Made by a program: the position numbers and the translations under genes. Shown here piece after piece: positions 1 through 5,556 of a DNA stretch of 5,661 nt (position 1 is the first letter of the stretch; every line of letters starts with the position of its first letter). The stretch spans positions 1-5,661 of the forward strand of contig JASHXZ010000412.1 of the NCBI GenBank assembly GCA_030043285.1, written 5' to 3'. The notes under the pieces are model-generated. The model did no database searches and was not told where the DNA came from. It saw only the letters and a program-made list of their open reading frames with translations. The stretch is from Xanthobacteraceae bacterium. GTDB taxonomy: Bacteria; Pseudomonadota; Alphaproteobacteria; Rhizobiales; Xanthobacteraceae.

Positions 1-310
1 CGTCGATGCCCACGAAACGCTGACGGCCCACGGCATTCGCTCTCGCGTCGTCTCGATGCCGTCGTGGGAAATTTTCGAACATCAACCGCAGGCCTACCGG
101 GACGAAGTGCTCCTGCCCAACGTGAAAGCGCGCCTCGCCGTCGAGCAAGGATCGGTGCTGGGCTGGGACCGCTATGTCGGCCCGGCCGGACGCATCATCG
201 GCATGAAAACCTTTGGCGCCTCGGCGCCGCTCAAGGAGTTGGATCGCAAGTTCGGTTTCGAACCCGAACGCGTCTTCGCTGTCGCTATGGGGTTGCTCGA
301 ACGCAACTGA
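1..310 (+). CDS. tkt: Transketolase, C-terminal fragment (5' end outside window)
   Basis: This is the last 102 residues of a transketolase. The frame is already open at base 2 (base 1 belongs to an earlier codon) and stops with TGA at 308-310. Transketolase is a thiamine-diphosphate enzyme that moves two-carbon units between xylulose 5-phosphate and ribose 5-phosphate or erythrose 4-phosphate. Only the C-terminal domain is visible. It is recognised from the run RVVSMPSWEIFE, then AYRDEVLLP, GWDRYVG and FGASAPLKEL, in the order and spacing usual for the end of bacterial transketolases, closing with the helix VFAVAMGLLERN. The cofactor-binding and catalytic parts are outside the window, so activity cannot be judged. 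An internal ATG at 56 is codon 19 of this fragment, not a real start. The gene lies 57 bases upstream of zwf on the same strand and is probably in the same operon. The family call is secure; the paralogue (tktA or a Calvin-cycle cbbT) cannot be decided. Confidence 0.93.
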   Translation, partial: VDAHETLTAHGIRSRVVSMPSWEIFEHQPQAYRDEVLLPNVKARLAVEQGSVLGWDRYVGPAGRIIGMKTFGASAPLKELDRKFGFEPERVFAVAMGLLERN

Positions 311-367
311 CACGGCGCCAGATGGCTGCCCGAATACCGATTGACCGCACCCGGGATCAGAACGCCC
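311..367 (+). other. tkt-zwf spacer
   Basis: This is the longest gap between genes inside the block. I see no convincing hairpin followed by a T run, so nothing suggests that transcription from tkt stops here. A TTGACC at 341-346 resembles a -35 box, but there is no good -10 box about 17 bases further on. The ribosome binding signal before zwf is weak: the best candidate is GGGATCAG at 353-360. The spacer most likely just separates two genes of one operon. Confidence 0.4.
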
Positions 368-1939
368 ATGCTAGACAGGCCAGATAAATACGTTCGACCA
401 AAAGCGACGCAACCAGCCGCGCGTGCGAGCGCGGCACCGCCCTGTGCCATGGTGATTTTCGGCGCGGCGGGCGACCTGACGAAGCGTCTGGTCGTGCCCG
501 CGCTCTACAACTTGGCCAACAACCATCGGCTATCCGAACAATTCCGTCTTGTCGGCGTCGACCTGGCCGATATGAGCGCGGAGCAATGGCGCGCGCACCT
601 CACCGACGCCATGAAAGGATACGTCGGCAAAGATGGCGAGTTTCATCTCGACGAATTCGTCCAGACCACGTGGCAATGGCTCACCGAGAAGATGAGTTAC
701 CTGCCGGGCGATCTCAGCAATCCGGATACTTATCGCCGCCTCGACCAGCATCTGGCCGGATTGGACAAGACGGCCGGTACGGCCGGCAACCGCCTGTTCT
801 ATCTTGCGGTCGCCGACCGCTTCTTCGGCCCTGCCGTCGCCGCGCTGGGCGCTGCCGGCCTCACTGCCGAAAGCGGCCGGCAGTGGCGTCATGTCATTAT
901 CGAAAAGCCGTTCGGTCACGACTTGGCGTCGGCCAAGGCGCTCAACGCCGAGATCCTGAAGACGCTGCGCGAGCGTCAGATCTATCGGATCGACCATTTC
1001 CTGGGCAAGGAAACGGTGCAGAACATCATGGTGCTGCGCTTTGCCAACGGGCTGTTCGAGCCGCTGTGGAATCGGCAGCAGATCGACCACGTTCAGATCA
1101 CCGCAGCGGAGACGGTGGGCGTCGAGCAGCGCGGAAAATTCTACGAGAAGGCCGGCGCTTTGCGCGACATGGTGCCCAATCACCTGTTCCAGCTGCTGTC
1201 CATGACGGCGATGGAGCCGCCGCTCTCTTTTGACGCTGACGCGGTCCGCGCCAAGAAGACCGAAATCATTCAGGCGATCAAGCTGCTCGATCCGGACGAG
1301 GCGCTCAAGGATGCGGTGCGCGGGCAATATGGCACCGGCCGGGTCCTCGACGAGGAGGTTCGATCGTATCGGCAGGAGCCCAATGTGGCGCCGAATTCGA
1401 CGACCGAGACATACGTTGCGTGCAAGCTGACCATCGACAATTGGCGCTGGGCCGGGGTGCCGTTCTACCTGCGCACCGGCAAATACCTGAAAAGCCGATC
1501 GACCGAGATCGCGATCCGCTTCCATCAAGCGCCGTATGCGCTGTTCCGAGGCACCGACGTCGAGCGAATGCATCCCAACTGGATGATCCTGCGCATTCAG
1601 CCGGACGAAGGTATCGCGCTCGAATTCGCCGCAAAGTATCCCGGGCCCACCGTGCGGCTGGACACCGTCAGCATGAACTTCGCCTACAAGTCCTACTTCA
1701 ACGTCGAGGGCAGCACCGGTTACGAGACGCTGATTTACGACTGCATGATCGGCGATGCCACGCTGTTCCAGCGCGCCGACACGGTCGAAGCCAGCTGGCA
1801 AGTGGCGCAGCCAATTCTCGATGCCTGGGCAAACAATCCTCCGCGGGACTTTCCGAACTATGCGGCGGGCAGCGACGGCCCGGCTGCGGCCGACGAACTT
1901 TTGGCGCGCGACGGCCGCGCGTGGCGGCCGCTCGCCTAA
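368..1939 (+). CDS. zwf: Glucose-6-phosphate 1-dehydrogenase
   Basis: Oxidises glucose 6-phosphate to 6-phosphogluconolactone in the cytoplasm, the entry step of the oxidative pentose phosphate and Entner-Doudoroff routes. From the ATG at 368 the protein has 523 residues, near the family's usual 490-510 plus a short N-terminal extension. Visible motifs: the nucleotide-binding loop GAAGDLTKR (32-40), EKPFGHD (179-185), the active-site signature RIDHFLGKE (207-215), [10 protein letters not shown] with the expected catalytic histidine H272, [15 protein letters not shown] ending at K372, and a terminal [11 protein letters not shown]209, H210 and H272 keep the spacing of D177, H178 and H240 in the Leuconostoc enzyme. 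Residues that normally favour NADP are changed: A34 replaces E. coli K18, L66 replaces R50 after an acidic D65, and L41 replaces the conserved lysine of the GDLxxRK motif. The start is uncertain: TTG at 341 and ATG at 449 are in frame, but 449 would leave only one residue before the first strand. A HAD gene follows after 18 bases. Confidence 0.95.
   Translation: MLDRPDKYVRPKATQPAARASAAPPCAMVIFGAAGDLTKRLVVPALYNLANNHRLSEQFRLVGVDLADMSAEQWRAHLTDAMKGYVGKDGEFHLDEFVQTTWQWLTEKMSYLPGDLSNPDTYRRLDQHLAGLDKTAGTAGNRLFYLAVADRFFGPAVAALGAAGLTAESGRQWRHVIIEKPFGHDLASAKALNAEILKTLRERQIYRIDHFLGKETVQNIMVLRFANGLFEPLWNRQQIDHVQITAAETVGVEQRGKFYEKAGALRDMVPNHLFQLLSMTAMEPPLSFDADAVRAKKTEIIQAIKLLDPDEALKDAVRGQYGTGRVLDEEVRSYRQEPNVAPNSTTETYVACKLTIDNWRWAGVPFYLRTGKYLKSRSTEIAIRFHQAPYALFRGTDVERMHPNWMILRIQPDEGIALEFAAKYPGPTVRLDTVSMNFAYKSYFNVEGSTGYETLIYDCMIGDATLFQRADTVEASWQVAQPILDAWANNPPRDFPNYAAGSDGPAAADELLARDGRAWRPLA
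770..787 (+). repeat. 9-base tandem duplication inside zwf
   Basis: ACGGCCGGT is followed directly by ACGGCCGGC, giving the residue pair TAG-TAG (residues 135-140 of Zwf). It lies in the stretch before the strand RLFYLAV, where length varies within the family. It keeps the frame and is probably a neutral local duplication. Confidence 0.6.
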
Positions 1940-1948
1940 AGCGGGGGC

Positions 1949-1957
1949 GGAGGACCA
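1949..1957 (+). promoter_or_regulatory. Shine-Dalgarno site of the HAD gene
   Basis: GGAGGA at 1949-1954 sits three bases before the ATG at 1958 and is the clearest ribosome binding site in the window. It fixes the start of the HAD gene, although the spacing is a little shorter than ideal. A strong site here, compared with weak ones at the overlapping starts downstream, fits fresh ribosome loading at this gene and coupled translation of pgl, rpe and rpiA-gntK. Confidence 0.65.
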
Positions 1958-2791
1958 ATGGCACGCAATGGCAAGATCTCGCTGGTGCTTGCGGACGTGG
2001 ACGGCACGCTCGTCACCGAGGAGAAGATCTTGACCGAGCGGGCGCGCGCTGCCGTCAAGGCGTTGCATCGCGCCGGTATCCGTTTCGCCATAACCAGCGG
2101 CCGGCCGCCGCTCGGCATGGGCATGCTGTTCGATCCGCTCGACATCGAAACGCCGATCGCGGGCTTCAACGGCGGGCTGTTTGTCGACCGCCATCTCGCC
2201 ATCCTGGAGCAGAAGACGGTGCCGCCCGACGTCGCGCGTCAGGCGATCGATCTGATGCGCGCACGCAGCCTCGATACCTGGGTCTACAGCGGCAATGATT
2301 GGCTGATCACCAAGGCGGTTGCGCCGCATGTGGCGCGCGAGGCCTGGACGGTCAAATTCCAGCCGAAAGTCGTGTCCGACATCGGCGAGCATTTGCAGCA
2401 GGTCGCCAAGATTGTCGGCGTCAGCGACGATCTCGATAGGGTGCGACGCTGCGAAGCCGAGGCACAGGCGGCGTTCGGCCAGCATGCGACCGCCAACCGG
2501 TCGCAACCCTATTACCTCGACGTCACCAACAAAGATGCCAACAAGGGCGCTGTGGCCGACTATCTCGCCCGGCACCTCGGCGTGCCGGAGGAGGAGATTG
2601 CGACCATCGGCGATCAACAAAACGACGTGCTGATGTTCAAGCGCTCGGGGTTGAGCATCGCCATGGGCAACGCTTCTGATGAAGTCAAGGCGCAAGCCAC
2701 GGCCGTCACGGCGTCCTACAATGATGAAGGTTTTGCCAAGGCGATGGAGACCTTCGTACTCGGGTCGGTAAGGCAACAAGCCCATGGTTAG
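1958..2791 (+). CDS. Cof-type HAD-IIB family phosphatase, substrate unknown
   Basis: Predicted cytoplasmic magnesium-dependent phosphatase of the haloacid dehalogenase superfamily, 277 residues, the normal length for the Cof/YidA/YbiV group. All four motifs are present: motif I LADVDGTL (11-18) with nucleophile D13 and acid/base D15; motif II ITSGR (45-49); motif III lysine K196 in NKDANKG; motif IV GDQQND (218-223) with metal ligands D219 and D223. The region between motifs II and III, including IAGFNGGLFV, is the size of a C2B cap, as in phosphatases of sugar phosphates and similar small metabolites. ATG 1958 is supported by a good Shine-Dalgarno. The gene sits between zwf and pgl and overlaps pgl by 8 bases, so it is probably co-expressed with the pathway. 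A role in hydrolysing a pathway sugar phosphate or a toxic side product is plausible, but that is inference; HAD-IIB members are promiscuous and the cap sequence does not reveal the substrate. The family is secure, the function is not. Confidence 0.9.
   Translation: MARNGKISLVLADVDGTLVTEEKILTERARAAVKALHRAGIRFAITSGRPPLGMGMLFDPLDIETPIAGFNGGLFVDRHLAILEQKTVPPDVARQAIDLMRARSLDTWVYSGNDWLITKAVAPHVAREAWTVKFQPKVVSDIGEHLQQVAKIVGVSDDLDRVRRCEAEAQAAFGQHATANRSQPYYLDVTNKDANKGAVADYLARHLGVPEEEIATIGDQQNDVLMFKRSGLSIAMGNASDEVKAQATAVTASYNDEGFAKAMETFVLGSVRQQAHG
2784..2791 (+). promoter_or_regulatory. Start/stop overlap of HAD gene and pgl
   Basis: The eight bases ATGGTTAG hold the pgl start codon and the TAG that ends the HAD gene. 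A weak TAAGG at 2769-2773 lies about ten bases before the ATG. The arrangement suggests that ribosomes finishing the HAD gene re-initiate on pgl. Confidence 0.6.
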
Positions 2792-3542
2792 CACGATCGG
2801 ACGCATCGAAATCTCGCCGGACTCACTGGCGCTGGCGCATCACGTCGCGGAATGGATGATTCAGGCGGCGCTGGCGGCGCCCGGTCCGTTCCGCGTCTCG
2901 CTCTCCGGCGGATCGACGCCGAAGACGCTCTACGGACTGCTTGCGTCGGATGAATTCAGATCCCGTTTCCCGTGGTCGCGCGTTTTTTGGTACTGGGGCG
3001 ATGAGCGCTTCGTCCCGTACGATCATCCCGACAGCAATTATCGGATGACCCGCGAGGCTATGCTCGCCAAGGCCCCGGTACCGCCGGAGAACATTTATCC
3101 GATTCCGATCGACGGCGCTCCTGACGATGCGGCGCGCCGCTACGAGCGGACATTGCAAGAGGCCTACGGTGCGGCGACGCTTGATCCGCAACGGCCGCTT
3201 TTCGATATCACACTGCTTGGGCTCGGCCCGGATGGCCATACCGCATCGCTGCTCCCCGGCGAGTCCGTCCTGGATGAGCGCGAGCGCTGGGTGGCGGCCG
3301 TCTCCCATGGCCGGCCTGAAGTCCGCATCACCATGACGTATCCGGCCATCGAGAGCAGCCAGCGCGTCGCATTCCTCGTCGCCGGTGAAGAAAAGGCGGA
3401 GATTTTCGGCGCGATACGCGCCGGCAACAGTCGCGTGCCGGCGGCGCGCGTCCGGCCGGTTGGCGAGTTGTTTTGGTTTGTCGATCAAGCCGCGGCCGGC
3501 GGAGAAAAAGTGCCCCGCCGCAAGGTTGCGCGGACCCGATGA
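2784..3542 (+). CDS. pgl: 6-phosphogluconolactonase (DevB type)
   Basis: Hydrolyses 6-phosphogluconolactone, the product of Zwf, to 6-phosphogluconate in the cytoplasm. The 252 residues match the NagB-like DevB/SOL family (usually 230-260), not the unrelated beta-propeller YbhE type. Visible motifs: VSLSGGSTPKTLY (38-50), the phosphate-binding region; FWYWGDERFVP (68-78) followed by SNYRM; LLGLGPDGHTASLLPG around 144-159, with D150 and the probable catalytic base H152; RITMTYPAI and VAFLVAGEEKAEIF near the end; and VRPVGELFWFVDQAAAG, the normal last strand and helix. About 14 basic residues follow as a tail, probably unstructured. No key residue is missing. It follows the HAD gene with an 8-base overlap and overlaps rpe by ATGA, so translation is probably coupled on both sides. 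The pairing with zwf in one operon supports the assignment. Confidence 0.95.
   Translation: MVSTIGRIEISPDSLALAHHVAEWMIQAALAAPGPFRVSLSGGSTPKTLYGLLASDEFRSRFPWSRVFWYWGDERFVPYDHPDSNYRMTREAMLAKAPVPPENIYPIPIDGAPDDAARRYERTLQEAYGAATLDPQRPLFDITLLGLGPDGHTASLLPGESVLDERERWVAAVSHGRPEVRITMTYPAIESSQRVAFLVAGEEKAEIFGAIRAGNSRVPAARVRPVGELFWFVDQAAAGGEKVPRRKVARTR
3539..3542 (+). promoter_or_regulatory. ATGA overlap of pgl and rpe
   Basis: The pgl stop TGA (3540-3542) shares bases with an in-frame ATG (3539) for rpe. The frame stays open upstream to an ATG at 3473, but that start would overlap pgl by 70 bases and add 22 arginine-rich residues unlike the family. The ATGA start is therefore preferred and implies coupled translation. 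Confidence 0.65.
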
Positions 3543-4279
3543 GATCTGGAACGGCCTCCATACTCGATGCCGCGCCCGTCAGTTCGCGCCAAGGAACGCC
3601 GTCGATCATCATAGCGCCCTCGATACTGTCAGCCGATTTCGCACGATTGGGTGAAGAGGTTCGCGCCGTCGACACGGCCGGCGCTGACTGGATCCACGTC
3701 GACGTGATGGACGGCCGCTTCGTTCCCAACATCACGCTCGGACCGGCTGTGCTGCAGGCGATCCGCCGCTCGACTGCAAAGCCGCTCAACGTTCATTTGA
3801 TGATCGTCGAGCCGGAGCGCTACATCGAGGCCTTCGCCGGCGCCGGCGCCGATCATCTGCTGGTGCAGGCTGAGCCGGGCTCGACCATCCATCTGCATCG
3901 GGTGCTGTCGAGCGTTCGCGCGCTCGGCAAAAAAGCGGGCGCGGTGCTCGATCCCGCGACTCCGCCCGAGCTCATCGAATATGTCCTGCATCTATGCGAC
4001 GTCATTCTGGTCATGACCGTCAATCCGGGATTTGGCGGCCAAAGCTTCCTTCCCGAAATGCTGCCCAAGATTCGACGCCTGCGCGCGCTGTGCGAAGAGC
4101 GCGGCCTGCATCCGGTGATCGAAGTCGACGGCGGCGAGAACGCGACCACGGCGGCACAGGCGGCCGCCGCCGGCGCCACCGCAATTGTCGCAGGCTCGGC
4201 AATCTTCGGCGCCAAGGATTACGCCAAGGCCATTGCCGAGCTTCGCGCCAAGGTCGCCGCGGCGGCGGTGATGTCATGA
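3539..4279 (+). CDS. rpe: Ribulose-phosphate 3-epimerase
   Basis: Interconverts D-ribulose 5-phosphate and D-xylulose 5-phosphate, feeding transketolase. It is a single TIM barrel of 246 residues; the family is usually 215-230, and the excess is an unconserved N-terminal tail of about 21 residues. Visible motifs: IIAPSILSADFARLG (24-38); WIHVDVMDGRFVPN (51-64) with metal ligand H53 and catalytic/metal D55; LNVHLMI with metal ligand H86; VMTVNPGFGGQSF, the phosphate-side loop; VIEVDGG with D197; and AGSAIFGAKDYA near the C-terminus. All expected metal and acid/base residues are present. Two usually conserved positions differ: Q110 in LLVQAE, where most members have histidine, and D138 in VLDPATP, where asparagine is usual. 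STIHLHR and FGAKDYA recall the cyanobacterial/plastid branch of the family. The gene overlaps pgl before it and rpiA-gntK after it by ATGA, which ties its expression to both. Confidence 0.94.
   Translation: MRSGTASILDAAPVSSRQGTPSIIIAPSILSADFARLGEEVRAVDTAGADWIHVDVMDGRFVPNITLGPAVLQAIRRSTAKPLNVHLMIVEPERYIEAFAGAGADHLLVQAEPGSTIHLHRVLSSVRALGKKAGAVLDPATPPELIEYVLHLCDVILVMTVNPGFGGQSFLPEMLPKIRRLRALCEERGLHPVIEVDGGENATTAAQAAAAGATAIVAGSAIFGAKDYAKAIAELRAKVAAAAVMS
4276..4279 (+). promoter_or_regulatory. ATGA overlap of rpe and rpiA-gntK
   Basis: The ATG at 4276 shares bases with the rpe stop TGA (4277-4279). A GGTGA at 4267-4271 could act as a weak ribosome binding site. The frame continues open upstream inside rpe, but only this start gives a normal RpiA N-terminus, so it decides the start. 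Confidence 0.65.
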
Positions 4280-5556
4280 GTACGGCTCCTTCCTCAGCCC
4301 GCGCCGAAGTGAACGCTCGCAAGCGCGCCGCCGCCGAGGCCGCGGTGCAAATGGTCGAGAATGACATGGTCGTCGGGCTGGGCAGCGGCTCGACCGCGGC
4401 GTTCGCGGTCGAAGCGCTCGCCCGGCGTCATCGCCAAGGGCTGCGGTTTGTCGGGATTCCCACCTCGCAGAACACGGCAACGCAGGCGATGGCGGCCGGA
4501 ATTCCGCTGACCTCATTTGGCGAGCATCGCCAGATCGATCTTACAATCGACGGAGCCGACGAAGTCGAGCGCGGCACGCTCAATCTGATCAAGGGATTGG
4601 GCGGAGCCCTGTTGCGCGAGAAGATCGTCGCCGCCGCGAGCCATCGTCTCGCCATCATCGTCGACGGCAGCAAGATGGTGGACCGACTTGGTGTAAGGAC
4701 CCCGCTTCCCGTCGAAGTGGTTGCTTTCGGCCTGGAAGTGACCGGCGAGTCGCTCGAAGTGCTCGGCGCCAGCGCTCGCGCCCGCATCGTGTCGGACCGC
4801 CCCTTTGTCACCGACAACGGCAATCGAATCTTTGATTGCGATTTTGGCCGCATCAACGATCCGGCGCGGCTCGAGGAGCGCATCAGGCGGGTCGTCGGCG
4901 TCGTGGAAAACGGGCTTTTCATCGGCCGCGCCGATCCGGTCTTCGTCGCCGATGCGGCCGGTGTTCACCGCCTCGACAGCGCGCGCGCGCATCGCGGGAC
5001 GCCACCCATCCTGGTGGTCATGGGCGTCTCGGGATCAGGCAAATCGACGATCGCGGAGGAGCTTTCAGGGCGGCTCGGCTGGCCGTTCGAAGAGGGCGAT
5101 TCGCTGCATCCGGCGGCAAACGTCGCCAAGATGCACGCCGGCATTCCGCTTACCGACGCGGACCGCTTGCCGTGGCTCGAACGCGTCGCCGCGTGGATCG
5201 ATGGCCAGCGCGCCAAACGGGAGCCGGGCATCATCACGTGCTCGGCGCTCAAACGCGCCTATCGTCAAACCGTCATTGGCGATCGGCCGCAGGTGCGGCT
5301 CGTTTATTTGCGCGGCGGCCGAGACTTGATGACCGAGCATTTGTCAGGCCGCCACGGCCATTTCTTCCCTCCGGAATTGCTGCGTAGCCAGATCGACACG
5401 CTCGAAGAACCCGAACCCAGCGAGGAACCAATGACGGTCGACGTGGACGCTTCGGCCGCGCAAATCGCCGATACGATCATTCGGCTTCTCGGCCGCTCGG
5501 TGACCGTTTCCGAAGGCGCGGCCGCGCAGCACAGCGAAACAGCGAGAACGCTTTGA
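4276..5556 (+). CDS. rpiA-gntK: Ribose-5-phosphate isomerase A fused to gluconokinase
   Basis: One open frame of 426 residues carries two complete enzymes. Residues 1 to about 230 are RpiA, which interconverts ribose 5-phosphate and ribulose 5-phosphate: GLGSGSTAAF (34-43), IPTSQNT (61-67), DLTIDGADE (88-96) with catalytic-site D92 and D95, KGLGGALLREK (106-116) with K106 and catalytic base E115, IVDGSKMVDRLG, and the usual ending GLFIGRADPVFVADAAG. After a linker of about 12 residues, residues 243-415 are a GntK-type gluconokinase, which makes 6-phosphogluconate from gluconate and ATP: Walker A GVSGSGKST (250-258), GDSLHP (274-279), MHAGIPLTDADRLPWL (286-301), CSALKRAYR (322-330), RHGHFFPPELL (359-369) and TLEEP. 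RpiA alone is about 220-235 residues and GntK about 165-180, so neither part is truncated. No internal start upstream of the first kinase strand looks usable; M249 would remove it. The tail after 410 is unconserved. Domain calls are secure; that the fused protein is made and works as both enzymes is inference. Confidence 0.92.
   Translation: MSTAPSSARAEVNARKRAAAEAAVQMVENDMVVGLGSGSTAAFAVEALARRHRQGLRFVGIPTSQNTATQAMAAGIPLTSFGEHRQIDLTIDGADEVERGTLNLIKGLGGALLREKIVAAASHRLAIIVDGSKMVDRLGVRTPLPVEVVAFGLEVTGESLEVLGASARARIVSDRPFVTDNGNRIFDCDFGRINDPARLEERIRRVVGVVENGLFIGRADPVFVADAAGVHRLDSARAHRGTPPILVVMGVSGSGKSTIAEELSGRLGWPFEEGDSLHPAANVAKMHAGIPLTDADRLPWLERVAAWIDGQRAKREPGIITCSALKRAYRQTVIGDRPQVRLVYLRGGRDLMTEHLSGRHGHFFPPELLRSQIDTLEEPEPSEEPMTVDVDASAAQIADTIIRLLGRSVTVSEGAAAQHSETARTL
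4979..4990 (+). repeat. (GC)6 dinucleotide tract at the RpiA-GntK junction
   Basis: Six GC units in a row, read in frame as the end of AGC then GCG CGC GCG plus C (linker residues S-A-R-A-H, about 235-239). It lies in the short linker between the isomerase and kinase domains. A slip of one unit would put the kinase out of frame while leaving RpiA whole. Tracts this short occur by chance in GC-rich genomes. Confidence 0.6.

Noticed and set aside
341..346. TTGACC as a -35 promoter box before zwf
   Set aside because: No matching -10 box lies at 16-18 bases. Nearby AT-rich bits (GATAAATA at 383-390) are too far away and lie inside the likely coding sequence.
530..2806. A 758-codon open frame on the - strand, antisense to zwf and the HAD gene
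   Set aside because: It crosses two well-supported + strand genes and their border. Its translation, rich in Arg, His, Leu and Asp, fits no family I know. Long antisense frames are common opposite GC-rich genes because stop codons are rare there.
3473..3538. Upstream in-frame ATG for rpe at 3473
   Set aside because: It would overlap pgl by 70 bases and add 22 arginine-rich residues with no family counterpart; these bases encode the conserved end of Pgl (FWFVDQAAAG). ATG 3539 gives a classic ATGA overlap.
3994..4275. Upstream extension of the rpiA-gntK frame, open back to 3994
   Set aside because: It reads through the conserved C-terminal half of rpe in another frame, and its translation is arginine-rich and unlike any RpiA N-terminus.
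5020..5022. Internal ATG (M249) as a separate gntK start
   Set aside because: It lies directly before the Walker A glycine and would delete the first beta strand of the kinase fold. No Shine-Dalgarno precedes it, and no stop codon closes rpiA upstream.
4796..5387. Long open + strand frames overlapping rpiA-gntK (4805-5329 and 4836-5387) as separate genes
   Set aside because: Their translations are arginine- and serine-rich shadows with no domain, whereas the main frame has continuous conserved motifs over the same stretch.
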